The notes beneath the pieces are model-generated. The model saw nothing but the letters and a program-made list of their open reading frames with translations, was not told the origin of the DNA and did no database searches. A stretch of 64,000 nt of DNA, taken from contig VTFK01000263.1 of the NCBI GenBank assembly GCA_009617715.1, positions 1 to 64,000 of the forward strand. The letters run 5' to 3'. Positions 37,045 through 49,300 of the stretch are shown piece by piece. Source of the stretch: Plectrocnemia conspersa. Lineage: Eukaryota; Arthropoda; Insecta; Trichoptera; Polycentropodidae. Each line of letters begins with the position of its first letter. The stretch's first letter is position 1. The position numbers were made by a program, and so were the translations under genes.

Positions 37045-38170
37045 CATAATGAAATTTATATATTGGTAAAAAATAATTAAATGTACTATTTTTACAAAAA
37101 ATAAGCATACTAAATTTTATAAAAAATAAAATAAAAACTAGCTGATATTCTAAAAGGTAAAAATGCACATTTACTGTACAGCCTATTCTTATTTTTTTTT
37201 TTTTTATTGTAATTTAACAGGCGTAAGCCAAATGAGGAGCTGGTTTTATTTGAATAAAAATTTAAGTCTGCTGACGTAGTCTAGATTTTACGGACTACAC
37301 ATATTCTGACAAAAAATAAAAATAAAAACTTTTAATATATTAATATACAATAAAATAACCTCAATAAACAAAAATAGTACATTATTGATTTCTTATGTTG
37401 ATTTTAGGTTAGGTTATGTTTGTTGACAGTAACTAACGTTAACGGGTAACGGGTAAAGTAGTTTTATCCATAAAATTTGCAGCTAATTATACTGCCATAT
37501 ATTGCAATACAATTTTAGAACTATTTTTTTTTCTCGAATAAATTTTTTTACACATACATAGGTGTAGAGATCATAAAAACATAAATTTAATTAGACCCAC
37601 ATTAGCTGTTTTAACCCGCCGACGACTAAAGTTAAAAATGTTAATTAACTTCTATGTAAATATTTTTTTAAATTATAAACATTTTAGCTATAAAATAATA
37701 ATGTTTCATTGATTAAATATTTTCAATGTACCAATAAAACTTTTGACCATTTTTTTAATTTTTAATTCAAAAGTTATTAAATTATTTTGCGCAAACCAAT
37801 ACAAAATTGTTTGTTGAAAAAAATTAAAAAATAAAGTTAAGAACTTCTAGTAATTTTGGGAATCGATCATTTAACTAAAATAAACTAGCAACAATTTTTT
37901 TTCCCGGGTGTATTAACTAAGCAAACTAAACAAATTGCTTTTACGAAATAATCGACTTTAAAGCTATATAGGTGTTTTAGAATATTAAGGGCCAACTAAA
38001 GTAATGGGTTTAATCATAAGCTGGACTTATCACTAATTATGGAAACGACTTCGATTTTTAAGGAATATATTATGTAATAATAAAAAATCTATACTAAATA
38101 TTCGTGACGTTTTTATATATATATATACGGTTTGACTAATTTACGTAACAAAAAGGTTCATAATCCAATG
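37045..38170. other. AT-rich stretch, nothing recognised
   Basis: Only simple A/T runs and a short tandem GGGTAACGGGTAA near 37444. No frames or motifs. Confidence 0.4.
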
Positions 38171-39033
38171 CAGTGTACTCTCGATTATCCGAATGCGGGT
38201 TAAGCGTGCTTTAAATAAATTTAATTATTTTTTCAATCATTTTTTTTAATTAGAATGCGCGTCTGTTGCTATGTATAAAACAAACGGTCTGGTGAGGCAA
38301 TAAAACTGAAATAAAAAAATCTTCCTGTTGAAACTAAAAGGAACATGGACGGATAGATATATGTTTATAGATAAAATGGGTTGCTAAGGCGAGAGATTTT
38401 CCAGTAACAGTATTGCTAATAGATAATGCTCTTTCTCATCCGAATGAAAGCATATTATGGCAGTCTTGTGGTTGCAATTTTTTTATCCCCTAATGGGACT
38501 AGTTTAATTCATAATCTTCGATTTTTGCAAAATTCAAAATGCTTTGAAAACATTGATTAAGAAAACATCGAGGAGTGGTTGAATCGCATTTTAAATGATC
38601 CGGGTTTTTAATATTTAAATTATGTGGATATCATTTCCATTGTCACTCAAACAGAAAAATATTGCAATGATAATAAGAATACAAGTAAAGAAGATACGAA
38701 CAATTACATCAGCCATAAAACGGCACTGACTTCTGCTGTAGCTTTACTGGACTACATCAACTGAAGGAGATATAAATATACCAATATAAAAGCTCTTAAA
38801 AAAACGTACGAATATCTAAAATTTATTGAGAGATTTTCAAAAACAGACGAGAATAATAGATATTTTTTTAATAAATAAAAAAATCTTTCTGTATTGTAAA
38901 TATAAATAAAAAATAATCATTCGTATTGTAAATATATTTTTAAACAAAAAAAAAATTATATTTGATTTTTTCGTGTTTTTTTCGCCTGTCTTCCCTACCT
39001 ATAGTATTGGCCAAGATAATCGAGAGCATACTG
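38171..39033 (+). mobile_element. Internally deleted pogo/Tigger-like element, 863 bp
   Basis: The left end CAGTGTACTCTCGATTATCC and the inverted right end CAGTATGCTCTCGATTATCT match at 17 of the first 19 bases. TA follows the right end; the left flank is TG, perhaps a mutated TA target. Between the ends are remains of a pogo/Tigger transposase. The length is far below an autonomous element, and the N-terminal CENP-B-type DNA-binding part is absent, so the copy is non-autonomous. Confidence 0.75.
38385..38880 (+). pseudogene. pogo/Tigger transposase, C-terminal remnant
   Basis: Broken frames read AREFPVTVLLIDNALSHPNE, the block around the second catalytic Asp (LLLDNAPGHP in the family). Later come NIEEWLNRILNDPGF and ISHKTALTSAVALLDYI, which match the acidic tail and the SHAEAL--LE-AL-Y- helix at the C-terminus of jerky/Tigger proteins. 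The stretch between, which should hold the third acidic residue (NTTSLIQPMDQG region), is eroded to a PLMGLV/FNS-like remnant. Stops and shifts are frequent, so no active enzyme is possible. Confidence 0.65.
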
Positions 39034-39418
39034 TATTATCATGTCGTTCCATTTGTAAAATCAGATACACAATCTTATATGTATTATCAAATTGAAACTT
39101 ATATTCGGGAATATATAAGCAATATATAAAAAATATTTATAAGTTAACTATATTTCTATTTAAATTTTGTTTTGCGTCCAAAAATATAGTAAACTATAGT
39201 AGTTATATATTTTAGATATAAACTAAAGCATCATATCAAACTGTATATAAAATTATCACTATGCACACATTTTTAATAAATATGTATAACAATATTCTAA
39301 GACACTTTTTTTGTTTATCGCAATTAAGTTAAATTTTAATAATAAATAAATTTCACACTTCACTTTATTTTAGAACACCTCTTCCTCCTGTATTTCTTTA
39401 ATATTATTTTATTTTTCA
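39034..39418. other. AT-rich stretch, nothing recognised
   Basis: No motif seen between the pogo-like element and the CpG-dense island. Confidence 0.4.
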
Positions 39419-39439
39419 AATCTTCGCTTCCAAAAGGAC

Positions 39440-39725
39440 TAACGGACTAAACGTTAACGGCGCGTCGGTCTCGCCGTTTTCAAAGTCATATTCGTGTGAA
39501 TATTTGTTCGCGTGCGTCGTGAAATGGTACTGCAGCGTCGGCGGCCGCCGGTAGACTGGCCGCACCGCGACGTCCTCGGAGCTTTTATTTAATGATCACT
39601 CTGCACAGACGCCGGAAAAAGGCAGGAAAATGACGCTTTCTCTTTTGTAATTCTCACGTTCTCTTTGATCAGTCGTCCGTGATTGAGACCCGTATGCGCG
39701 AAAAGAAAGAACGAACGCGCTCGGA
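39440..39725. promoter_or_regulatory. CpG-dense island: candidate promoter or first exon, strand unclear
   Basis: I count 35 CpG dinucleotides between 39451 and 39723, against almost none in neighbouring kilobases. The core includes GTCGGCGGCCGCCGG. On the plus strand an ATG with A at -3 (39524) opens a 22-codon frame rich in Arg and Pro, and a TCAGTCGTCCGTG initiator-like string lies near 39670. On the minus strand 59 codons (39595-39419) stay open without any ATG, reading for example VYRRPPTLQYHFTTHANKYS. It could be a promoter with an untranslated exon of either strand, or a relic coding exon. Function is inferred from composition only. Confidence 0.4.
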
Positions 39726-40020
39726 AAGTTTTTGTTGTTTAAAATAAATCTTATTTCGTCATCTTATACATAAGACGTCGATTGAAAAAACTTTGAACAT
39801 ATGTAGTTCATTGTACAATTAAGACCGTTACTTTACGTCAGCAAGTAAAAAACCCTAAAAATTTCACACGATAATTCATTTATGAGTTGGTCAGATCTTT
39901 TGGGTATTTTCCATTCGAAAAACAGCTAAAATTCATTCAATAAAAAGTCCGTTAAAGATACTACAATTTCAGTTTATTACCATAATTTAGTAATATATTT
40001 AAAAAAATAATCCTGATGCG
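39726..40020. other. Transition back to AT-rich DNA
   Basis: Nothing recognised; moderately AT-rich with no open frame. Confidence 0.4.
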
Positions 40021-40029
40021 TTAAAAATA

Positions 40030-40345
40030 ATCTATGGGGGATAAAATTATTAACGAACAGGTTAGCTTCCGTGAAAATCACTCGACAACACATCGACCTA
40101 ATAGTCTGATGGAGTACATATGAGCTAATTTAAAAGCATAAAAGCATAAACATAAAGCTTTTGACACAGTATGGCATGACGGATTAAATCAAAAAATATT
40201 TTGATACAAAAACCCAGGCTACCAGATATGTGAAATCTATGTTGTTTCACTAAAAATGAACACTAACCCGCGTGAAATTCAAATAAGAGTTTCACAAGAT
40301 AGTTTTCTGAGCGCTTTTCTCCTAAGATTAAAAAATACGCGTTTA
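40030..40345 (+). pseudogene. LINE reverse-transcriptase fragment (fingers/palm part)
   Basis: The frame KIINEQVSFRENHSTTHRPN matches the I---Q-GFR--HST--Q block of Jockey- and I-type reverse transcriptases. After a stop and a shift, HKAFDTVWHDGL matches the FLD-EKAFD-VWH-GL block that carries the first catalytic Asp. An RVSQ-like remnant of the GVPQGS block follows near 40290. The FADD motif is absent. The piece is short, 5'- and 3'-truncated and has stops, so it is a dead fossil. It is more divergent from the 51.7/61.3 kb family than those two are from each other. Confidence 0.65.
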
Positions 40346-43300
40346 TCTTCGTATGTATGCTATTGTACCTATGTATTTTTTTTTAAATAAACTTGTATAA
40401 AAAAAAAATTTGAAATAAAACTTGGCTCTAAGTCTCCGTTGCTACCCTCAGACCTATATATAATTAAAAGATTGCGCTTACCACAAAGAAGACAATCTTC
40501 ATATACAAACAATAAATCAAACGCATCTTAAAATATGCCTGTCCGGTATGAAGTAATACTATTTTTTTCTAAATTACAAATTATCAAAAATTAAGCTAAA
40601 ATTTTAACCTTTAAAAAATGAATAAATGCTTTTAAATATCAGCATTAAAGAACATGTCATTTTTATAACTTAAAATACCATTAAAATCTATATTTTGTCT
40701 AAATATAATAAATCTATGTAACCCACTAACGGGCTATTCATAGTTAACGAGGGTGCTCTTTGATTGTTTTTAAGAAAATTAATTGGTTCAGACTTACTAA
40801 AGGAATGTTTCATTCCATGGATGGAGCGTGATGCTGTAGATTTAAGATGCCTCGTTAGGGGCGACCGGCCAAGGGCGGTCCGCTATAGTGCTGGCATGTA
40901 AAAGCGCCCTGTTAAGCCAAAAGTTTAAAAAAATATTAGGAAGAGCAATAAAATTAGGGGGGGGGGTTCAAGAATATTCAGAAACATATGATAAAATTCC
41001 GATTACTATATTCATTAAAAATGTATTTTTAAATGGGGTTATAAATGGTCGCCTCAAACTAAATACATTCTACAAAAAAACTATACTATAATTTTGTTAA
41101 AAAATATCACATACGTTTTAATATTATTTTTAATTTATAGCGCTAGTTTTTTTACGGAATAAAAATCATAAATAAATTTGGTTCACAAAATATTAAATAT
41201 GTATAATATTATAACTTGAGACCAATAATTGATTTTTTGTTTACATATATTGCTATTAAAAGTTTTTTACATTAGTTTGACAAACATTGTTCATGGTGTA
41301 TTACTTATAAATGCCATATTACTTATAAAAATTCTGTAGTAGGATCTTAAGATGATTTAAAATTATGCAAATCATATGTAAAAATTTTTAAATTGTAAAC
41401 GACAATTGTTTAGATAATATTATTTGTTTTAGCGGGTAGCTAATTGAAAATTATAAAAAAAATACTAATAATCCTTGTTCAATATATAAACTTGCTCATT
41501 CGATTAATTTCTTCTTTATCTTATAAATAATCCTATTACAAATATTTTTTAAAATAATGACTTTAATTTTAATTTTGAATAAATTAAATTAATTTACTTC
41601 CTGTCATAAAATAGCTTTAAAAACAAAAAATAGAGATACTTTGTTAATAAAAATGTGACAAATTATAACCAAATGCGTGTTATTCAACTTTGCTGTGATT
41701 AAAGAAATCAGTCAACTGTAAGATGTCATAAATAGTAAATATTTACAGGAACAGATGGGTGTATATAAACGAAATCCCAACACCGTGATACAAAAAAAGT
41801 TTCGTCCTTGTCTCTCAATTTTGATCGATAAACGTCGCAATTTAAGAAAATGACAATTTATTGATTCGCAAAATATATCTACAATTTTTAATTATTCTAT
41901 AAAACGACTCGCATTGTAAATACAATTAAAACTACAATCACTATGAGAAACAGTAGAATTTACTAGTCTCTACATTTATTTTTTGTGGGTTTTTTCTCTA
42001 CTGTCTTACAATTTTTTTACATTTTAAGAGTTGCAAACAAATGACGTTTTACAATTCTAAAATTATAAAATAGCTTAAAACTAGTGTTCATTATATAATT
42101 TTTGGAACTTTGCAAAATTCGGATTCATTAAATATTTTTGTACAAACCCTGCAACTCTAAAAGTAATATAAAATGTAATTATAAATAGTTTGTTAGTAAT
42201 ATGTCGATAGCTTTTTTGTCTGTCAATGTCAATAGCTTTTTTAATATTTATTTTTGTAATATATGGCGAAACTTTAGATTGAATGAAACTTAAAAATTAA
42301 TCTGCTTAAAATAAAATAACATCTATATTTATTAGGGAACTGAAGAATTTTATTAAAATACATTTTTTTTTAAATATGCCTTTATAATATTTAGCTAAGT
42401 TTTGCATATTGTTCTAAATAGTCGCAAATATTTGATGATTTCTGTCCCAACATAAGTTATGAATTTTATGAAAAATTGTGTGATTGTTTAAAAAAAGTAA
42501 AACTACTTTGAACTTGTACTTATTAGAAATTATTATTCACTATTAGGAAGAGAAAATATTCTGTTACTTTTTAATTTATTTTTTACATTTTCTGAATCTG
42601 AATACTTTAAATATGTTATATGGTGTTCTTGAATTGCTAACTTTTAAACGTTTAAACCATTTAAGCACGTGTACTATAGTTAACATTATCACAGTATACA
42701 GTTTTAAATAGTGCATCTTACAGTTTTACATATTTTTCAGTAAGCATTAATATGCTTCACTTGCCAAAGACGTTAGCTTTTATTGTCAAAGCTGATAAAT
42801 AATAATATGTTGTATTACATTTGAAGCAATTCCAAGTACAATATAACTTAGGAATTTAATTGAAACAACGAATAAAGATCTATGTATAAATTCATACCAA
42901 GTTTTCTCAGAACTCAAATTATTTTACTGCATGCTTTGGATTCATGTTTTAATATTGAATAAAACAGTATAGATATTCATATTGTTGAAATCACATATTA
43001 ATAACATAATAATATTCGCAATTAATGATAAATTCAACAACAATAGTAAATTAGCAGTTGCAGAACAAACGTTATATTATATGTAAATATACGCAACCTA
43101 ATATAACATATATGCCTTGACTGTATAGCTATTTTTTATAATCCAATTACGTTTTAAAACCAATGTTGTATCGAATGATTATCCCAACTTTAGTTTTTAC
43201 ATACCGTACAGGCATGTAAATGGTATGTGACCGTATAATTTCCATGTACTGGAAAAGCGAGCGTTCGTGATTCAGAAAAGCTTTCATACATGAATATTTA

Positions 43301-43780
43301 AGCAAAGCTCGCCGAAAAAGCAATTACACACAGGAAAAATGTTGAATGTGTGAGATTCATAAATGTTGGGTTATTTTAAATAAATCTAAAAATGTTTTCA
43401 TGCTGTTAAAATCTTGATTTTATGTCAATACATGGATATCGTATATTATTAACAATCTTTCTAAATATATTTCTGATTAATTTTTATTGTTTTCAAGATG
43501 TTATGTGTTTTAAAATTTTACATAACTAAAAATTTTTTATGCGTCTGAGAGCAATATGTATTGAAATTTTTACTTTAAAGGAAATAACCATTTCGTTTCA
43601 ATAAAATGAATATAAATAAATATAACTCACATATTTTGAATTAATAAATTTCTTATACATTTTTTGGATTAAATTAGAAATCAGTCTGTAACTTCACTAC
43701 TGTAAAAATTATAAAAAAAAAATGAGTTGTGGAAAGATTGAAGTTTATTAACAACATAGATGAATATCATATATTTGCAT
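40346..43780. other. AT-rich stretch with a GC-richer spot and a 10-G run
   Basis: Bases 40810-40920 are less AT-rich (CGACCGGCCAAGGGCGGTCC) but have no recognisable product. A run of ten G at 40957-40966 is unusual in this DNA. At 42205-42245 the string GTCAATAGCTTTTTT is repeated with one change. The rest is plain. Confidence 0.4.
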
Positions 43781-43814
43781 ACAAAAAGCATCTCATATTT
43801 TTGAAACTAAAAAC

Positions 43815-44656
43815 TGCAATATACGCGCACAGATTTTAAAAGTAACAAAGAAAATAGCAAAAAATTCTTAGCAATTCTCTTCGCCAATCAGACTTTATAA
43901 CGGAAAATGGGTCATAAATGAAAGAGAAAAATCTAAAGATTTCAGCGATCACTTACTTAATATATTTAAATCATTTCCCAAAGAAGACACTTGTGAAAAT
44001 TATCAGAAAAGTGACAATAATGTTTACGATTTCTTAAATGAAAAAAATAATAAAACCCAATAAATTAAATTAAATACATAATAAAAAAATATATTATTGC
44101 CAAGTAGATACCGGGATATTACCTGCAAATACAAAGGATATTACCTGCATTATGCAAAGCGATAAAAAAATCGCCGGTGAAAGTTTTCAGATTTATTACT
44201 ATCCTATTCAGCTCGTTAATAAGAATAAACTATTTTAAAATTCAATGATTTATTATCAAAATTATAACTTTACTGTAACTAGGAAAAAAGTCAAACGATA
44301 TTCTCTCCTACAGACCGATAAATATCTTACAAGTTATGTCAATTTTATTTCACAAAAATTACTATTATAAATAATAACTTATTATCTTATCAAATCATCA
44401 ATTTCTTGAATACTTTGGAAATAAACATTCTATAATAGAGCTCATGCATAGGCTTGCAAAATATATCAATGAATACTTTGGAAATAAAAAATACTGCTTA
44501 GCCTTATTCTTAGATATAACCAAGCTTTTGACAAAGTATGACAGTATAGACTACTCTACAAAATTAAGAGATTGCTCTTACACAACCTATTTTTTTTTAA
44601 TTCAATTTTATTTAAAAGATAGGCAGATAGGTTATAAATTAAAATCAAAGAATTGA
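43815..44656 (+). pseudogene. LINE ORF2 fragment (Jockey-like): linker plus start of reverse transcriptase
   Basis: Two separated pieces in the correct order. At 43830-44063 a frame with a single stop reads KVTKKIAKN, then after the stop PIRLYNGKWVINEREKSKDF and DHLLNIFKSFP, matching the LWKATKKLK...PIR--NG-W----KA--FA-HL--VF-P region between endonuclease and reverse transcriptase in Jockey-type ORF2. At 44430-44656 HRLAKYINEYFGNKKYCLAL then FLDITKLLTKYDS matches the H-I--I-----KKY---FLD-S-AFDKVWH block, although the KVWH part has decayed. The intervening fingers region is missing or scrambled, so this is an internally deleted, inactive copy. Confidence 0.7.
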
Positions 44657-44669
44657 ACATAAAACTGTA

Positions 44670-45905
44670 CCAAATATCATCGGATGTAATAGAATATAAT
44701 TTAACTTGATAAAACATACTATAAATTTATGGGAATTATTTAAAGGAAGTCTTCAGTGGGAGACTTCTTACCTGTTAATTTAATTTTTCTCTCACATGGC
44801 CCAGTTGCTTGGAGAAAGAAGAAAGATGGAAATATATTTAATAAATAAAAACAATTGATAATATTTTATTTAAAAAAAATAATAATTTTATAATATTTAT
44901 TATTTTTTTTAAAATTTCCAGGAATTATCCAATAAACCAATTTATTTTGCTATATTAAAAAATTGATCAAATATAGCTTCAGCTACAAAAAAACATTGCA
45001 AAAAATATAAATTGACTGAAGAATGCAGAAAATAGAAAGAATGCAAAAAAAATTCTCACTATTACTTTATTTTAATTAAGTAAAATAAATCCTACAACAT
45101 TTTGTTTATCATCTAAAGTTACGGATTTACACTTATAGTTATCGATATGTTTATATTTACAATCAACAAACTCGCTTCTAAAAGCCATTTTCATAAAAGG
45201 TCAAGGGTGAAACTCAACTAGTATATCTTGTTCAAACCTATTTATTATAATATTTTGTCTGTTAAATATTTATCCGCAATTTAATTCCAGGGATAGCCCA
45301 GTATGTTAATTTTAAGTCACGGTCCTTTTAGTTTATCCCGAGGAATTTTCACGTGAATACATATTACATTGCACGTGCGTCCGCAACCTATATCCATATG
45401 TCACATCAATCCAAATATTATTCCATATGCGAATACCAATATTTGAAATTGTTTTAGCACACACAATCCACTTATGCGATGTATATGATCGTATACAGAT
45501 ACATATATAGATATATTTATATTGAACATAGGTGACATAAGTGCATTTCGTGCCACACGTGCTTTTATGAATTGCATAAATATTTACGCGTGTTATCCAA
45601 GGTCTGAAATTGTATCATTACTGAAATGAAAAATATATATGCAAATCAAAAACGCGATAATGTCATGTTAGGAAATGAAAACATCAATTACATAGAATGC
45701 TAAGCATTGCTGGTATTTTATATACGAATGAAATAAAAAATATCAGGGCCTTAATTATTCGTGGCCTAACAAAGCTATTAAATATAAGACTTTCCATAAT
45801 TATTAGTTATGTATTATTAAGAAAAATGTTTTTCTGATCAAAAAAACATATGTGTTTAACTAACATGGATGATTCACGTCCACAATAATTTTACAATCAT
45901 CTCCA
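44670..45905. other. AT-rich stretch, nothing recognised
   Basis: A small inverted repeat (AAGTCT and AGACTT around TCAGTGGG) lies near 44750. No other structure seen. Confidence 0.4.
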
Positions 45906-45910
45906 ACTCT

Positions 45911-46345
45911 TCATAAAGTTTGTAGGATACACGTCAGAATTTTCGATTCATTACTAACGATCCTGTGAACCTTACAAAAGGTTTTGCGCATTTTTTTATG
46001 CAAAATTTTAAAGATACACACACCTGTATAAATTAAGTAACCCCGCACCGAGGCTAATAATTGGACAAATATATTTTTTTGACCCTCGTTTTGTCGGATG
46101 TCCTCGAATGTAAATCCGTAGGCGGTTGCGAAAAAAACAATTTGGCAAAATCGACGAAATACGACAATTACCCTCTTTGTTCTGTGTGGCGAATTCAGAA
46201 TAATGTTATTGGGGTTCAGGAGTCGGAAAACTTTGCAACGAATCACAGTATAAGCAGCACTGAAAATATCTTGAAAAATGTATATTGTAGGAAGAAAAAT
46301 CTCATTTTTTCTAATATAATACAAGGATTTGCACGGATGAATTAA
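45911..46345. other. Unidentified segment open on both strands
   Basis: The minus strand is open for 137 codons (46324-45911) and the plus strand for 94 codons (46061-46345), but neither starts with ATG at its 5' limit; both begin at TTG. The segment is less AT-rich than its surroundings. The minus-strand product has two hydrophobic stretches (VIVVFRRFCQIVFFATAY and FVQLLASVRGYLIYTGV) that could be membrane segments, with basic residues between and after. I recognise no family. It might be a relic of a membrane-receptor exon or a repeat, or chance. Confidence 0.3.
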
Positions 46346-49300
46346 TTTTAATAAAATGTTTATTTAGTTTATATAAGCAAAAAATGTAAATCTTTTAAGG
46401 AGTAACAACAAAAAAATACTATTCTTGAGAATTCTTTAAATTTTACCTAATTTTCTTATCATTAAAGATGAAAAACACAATCTGAGTACTAAGAATTATT
46501 AAAAAATACAGATTGTGCCAAAATAAATAAAAAATAAAATTAATATATCATACAATAATTTATTGCAATGAATTTTATACGAAATTTAAACAGAATCTAA
46601 TATTGTTAAAAAAAAAAGCAATCCAAATAAATATATCATTGTACATACATGGAAAATATTCTATTTATATTTTTATTACTCTATAAAATATTTAGTGTCA
46701 TTTTTATTGCATATAAATAGCAATAAATATTTACAGCCACAATATTTTTGTACTTTTTTTAATACACAAACTAAATATCTCGATTTATATAAAAAGCTAT
46801 TTTTCTTTAAAGTAGAAATCTTGAAATTTATTATTTAAAATGTTAAATTCCTAATAATTAACATTGAATTTCGAACTGTAGTTTTTATTTATTAATCTTA
46901 ATAGTATGAAAAGTCAAATGTATTTCAAAAAAAAAAATCGGTTTACTGTCATAAATATAACAGTTTACGGCTACGTGTGATGCGCATTAAATACTAAAAT
47001 ATTTTAGCTTGGAAGAAGTATGACAACACAAAATTAATTGATTTTAGGTACAAGCAATCGAATTTTTTCATAATAATATAACATTTCTATCTTAACCGGA
47101 ATTAATAAAAGAAATTGTAATTATTTCAGGTAATTTAAAGCTAAATTCCGGGTTCATATACTATTTCTATACTTTTTCCATTTTTTACCCCTTTATATAA
47201 AGATGACGATCTTACTTATATTTTAAGCAAAAACATATATTTAAACTATACATGATATTAGAAATCATAATAATAATAATAAATAGAGTTGTACAAGCTA
47301 TATGTATTATATACAATATTTATTTTACAAATCCTTACGATTGGTTGACCAGCGAGGGATTTATTTCCTGCCAACCTACCCAAAAATACAGTTACAGAAA
47401 ACCTAAGAGTCAGCTGATCTGGTTTAACCTCATAAACTACAAAGCTAATAATATGGATGTCGACACAATCTTACTGAATCGGTATATGCAATTGGCCACA
47501 CCTTTAAATAAATTTACATGTCATAGTTAAGATTTGTATAGATAGTTATAGAAAATATTTTTTTTAAAAAGGAAAAATATGAAAAAATTATTTTTTGGTA
47601 AATACTTTATAGCATGTCTAGCTGTTAACGTCAATTTCTATTTAGTTTGATCGTTTAAAATAGAAATTCAAGAATTCATAGAAGTTTCTGTTAACATACT
47701 TTAATTATACGACGAATCATAAATGAAAATTTGTTGTTCTTGTGAACCTCGTTTTTAATCCGGTCGCTTTAATCTTAATATGTTTTGAAGGTCGCTTTAA
47801 TATTTTCTTAATAACTATCGCGAAGTTTAGTTTTCTACATTTTTTTTTTTTTAATTCTATAGAGAAAAAAAACAGCAAATATTTTAAAATCAATTAACGT
47901 TTATACAAATATATTTTAATGTCAAATAAAATAATGTAAATATTTTAGGAATAAAATACAAAATTTAACTGCTTCAATAAAGTAATTAAATTTTAGCATT
48001 TAGAAGCTACAGATAATCTTTAACAGCAAGATTATATATGATAGCTAAAGAATATATTTTATAGATGTATATAACCATAATAATGAATCTTGTTAACACT
48101 TGCTATTAACTAATACACTTATTATTTATTAGCCTAATGGAATATAATATAGGCGACGGTAATTCGAAACTAATACTCACTATATAGTTATTCCACAGTA
48201 CGCGATAATTGATTTCTCAACAAAACTACATAATACTTGGAGCTTTATTTTGTTATATAATATTAAATGAGAAAGCACTCTGAGTGATCGGCTGTTTCGT
48301 GCGATCGTGATCGAGCTTCAAATTATTATGAACGTTGTTTGTTTCGTGGATAAAAAACGAATTTCCGATTTGCTAAAAAATAAACTCATACATTAGTGGC
48401 GGATTAAAAATATGAACATGTGCAAATATGAGATTGCAACGGCGGCTTTGGAAAATCAATAATGGGCTATCATACAAACAGCAATACAGAATGGTATAAA
48501 AATACATTTTTTGCATATGAACACTTAATTTAAGCTGCAGAATCTATCGATAAAATCAATATTTTTTTATTTTAAAACATTACTTTTTAATATCATGTTT
48601 ATTTGTTATGTTATGCATTATGATATGCTTTAATATATGGATCGATTAAATACATGCTATATAGAAAAGATCTCTTTGTTTTCAAGTATTGAAAAGAAAA
48701 AGTATATGGCACCCGTGATTCATGAAATTTCAGCAATGTCTGAAACGTTCTTTATACGTGCTCAAAAAAAATATGTTATTACTAAATGATTTTCTGTTAA
48801 AAAAATATCATTTAATTACCATATTTTAAAATATAAATTAATCACAGGTGTACAGGCAACTATATGTTCAAAAAAGGTTCGGCATTAGTATGACATCTTT
48901 TACTCGCTAGCAAAAATGGGAGTACAATATCGTCTTTGTATGTATATCGACACAAGTATTTGAAATGGGTTTTGGCCTTTGCCGTACCGCCTTGACCCGA
49001 ATCCCTTGAAAATTTTAGATTCCAGGAAACCGCTTAAAGGACGAAAAATATTCACTGAACTCTTTCAAGACTAAGAGATATGCTTATGTAATATTCTAAA
49101 AGGTTTTCAGATTTTTTTCGTTGAAGTCAAAATTATTTTTAATATTTTGTTTAAGTAACTAAAAAAATTTAAACAACACACGTTGTCAAAACCATATAAA
49201 TGCTTAATGGAAACAATAATATTAGGAATAAAAAAACAATTAATTTTATTTCTCGATCGAAATTTATTATTACTAATTGAGTATCTAATAAAATGGTTTA

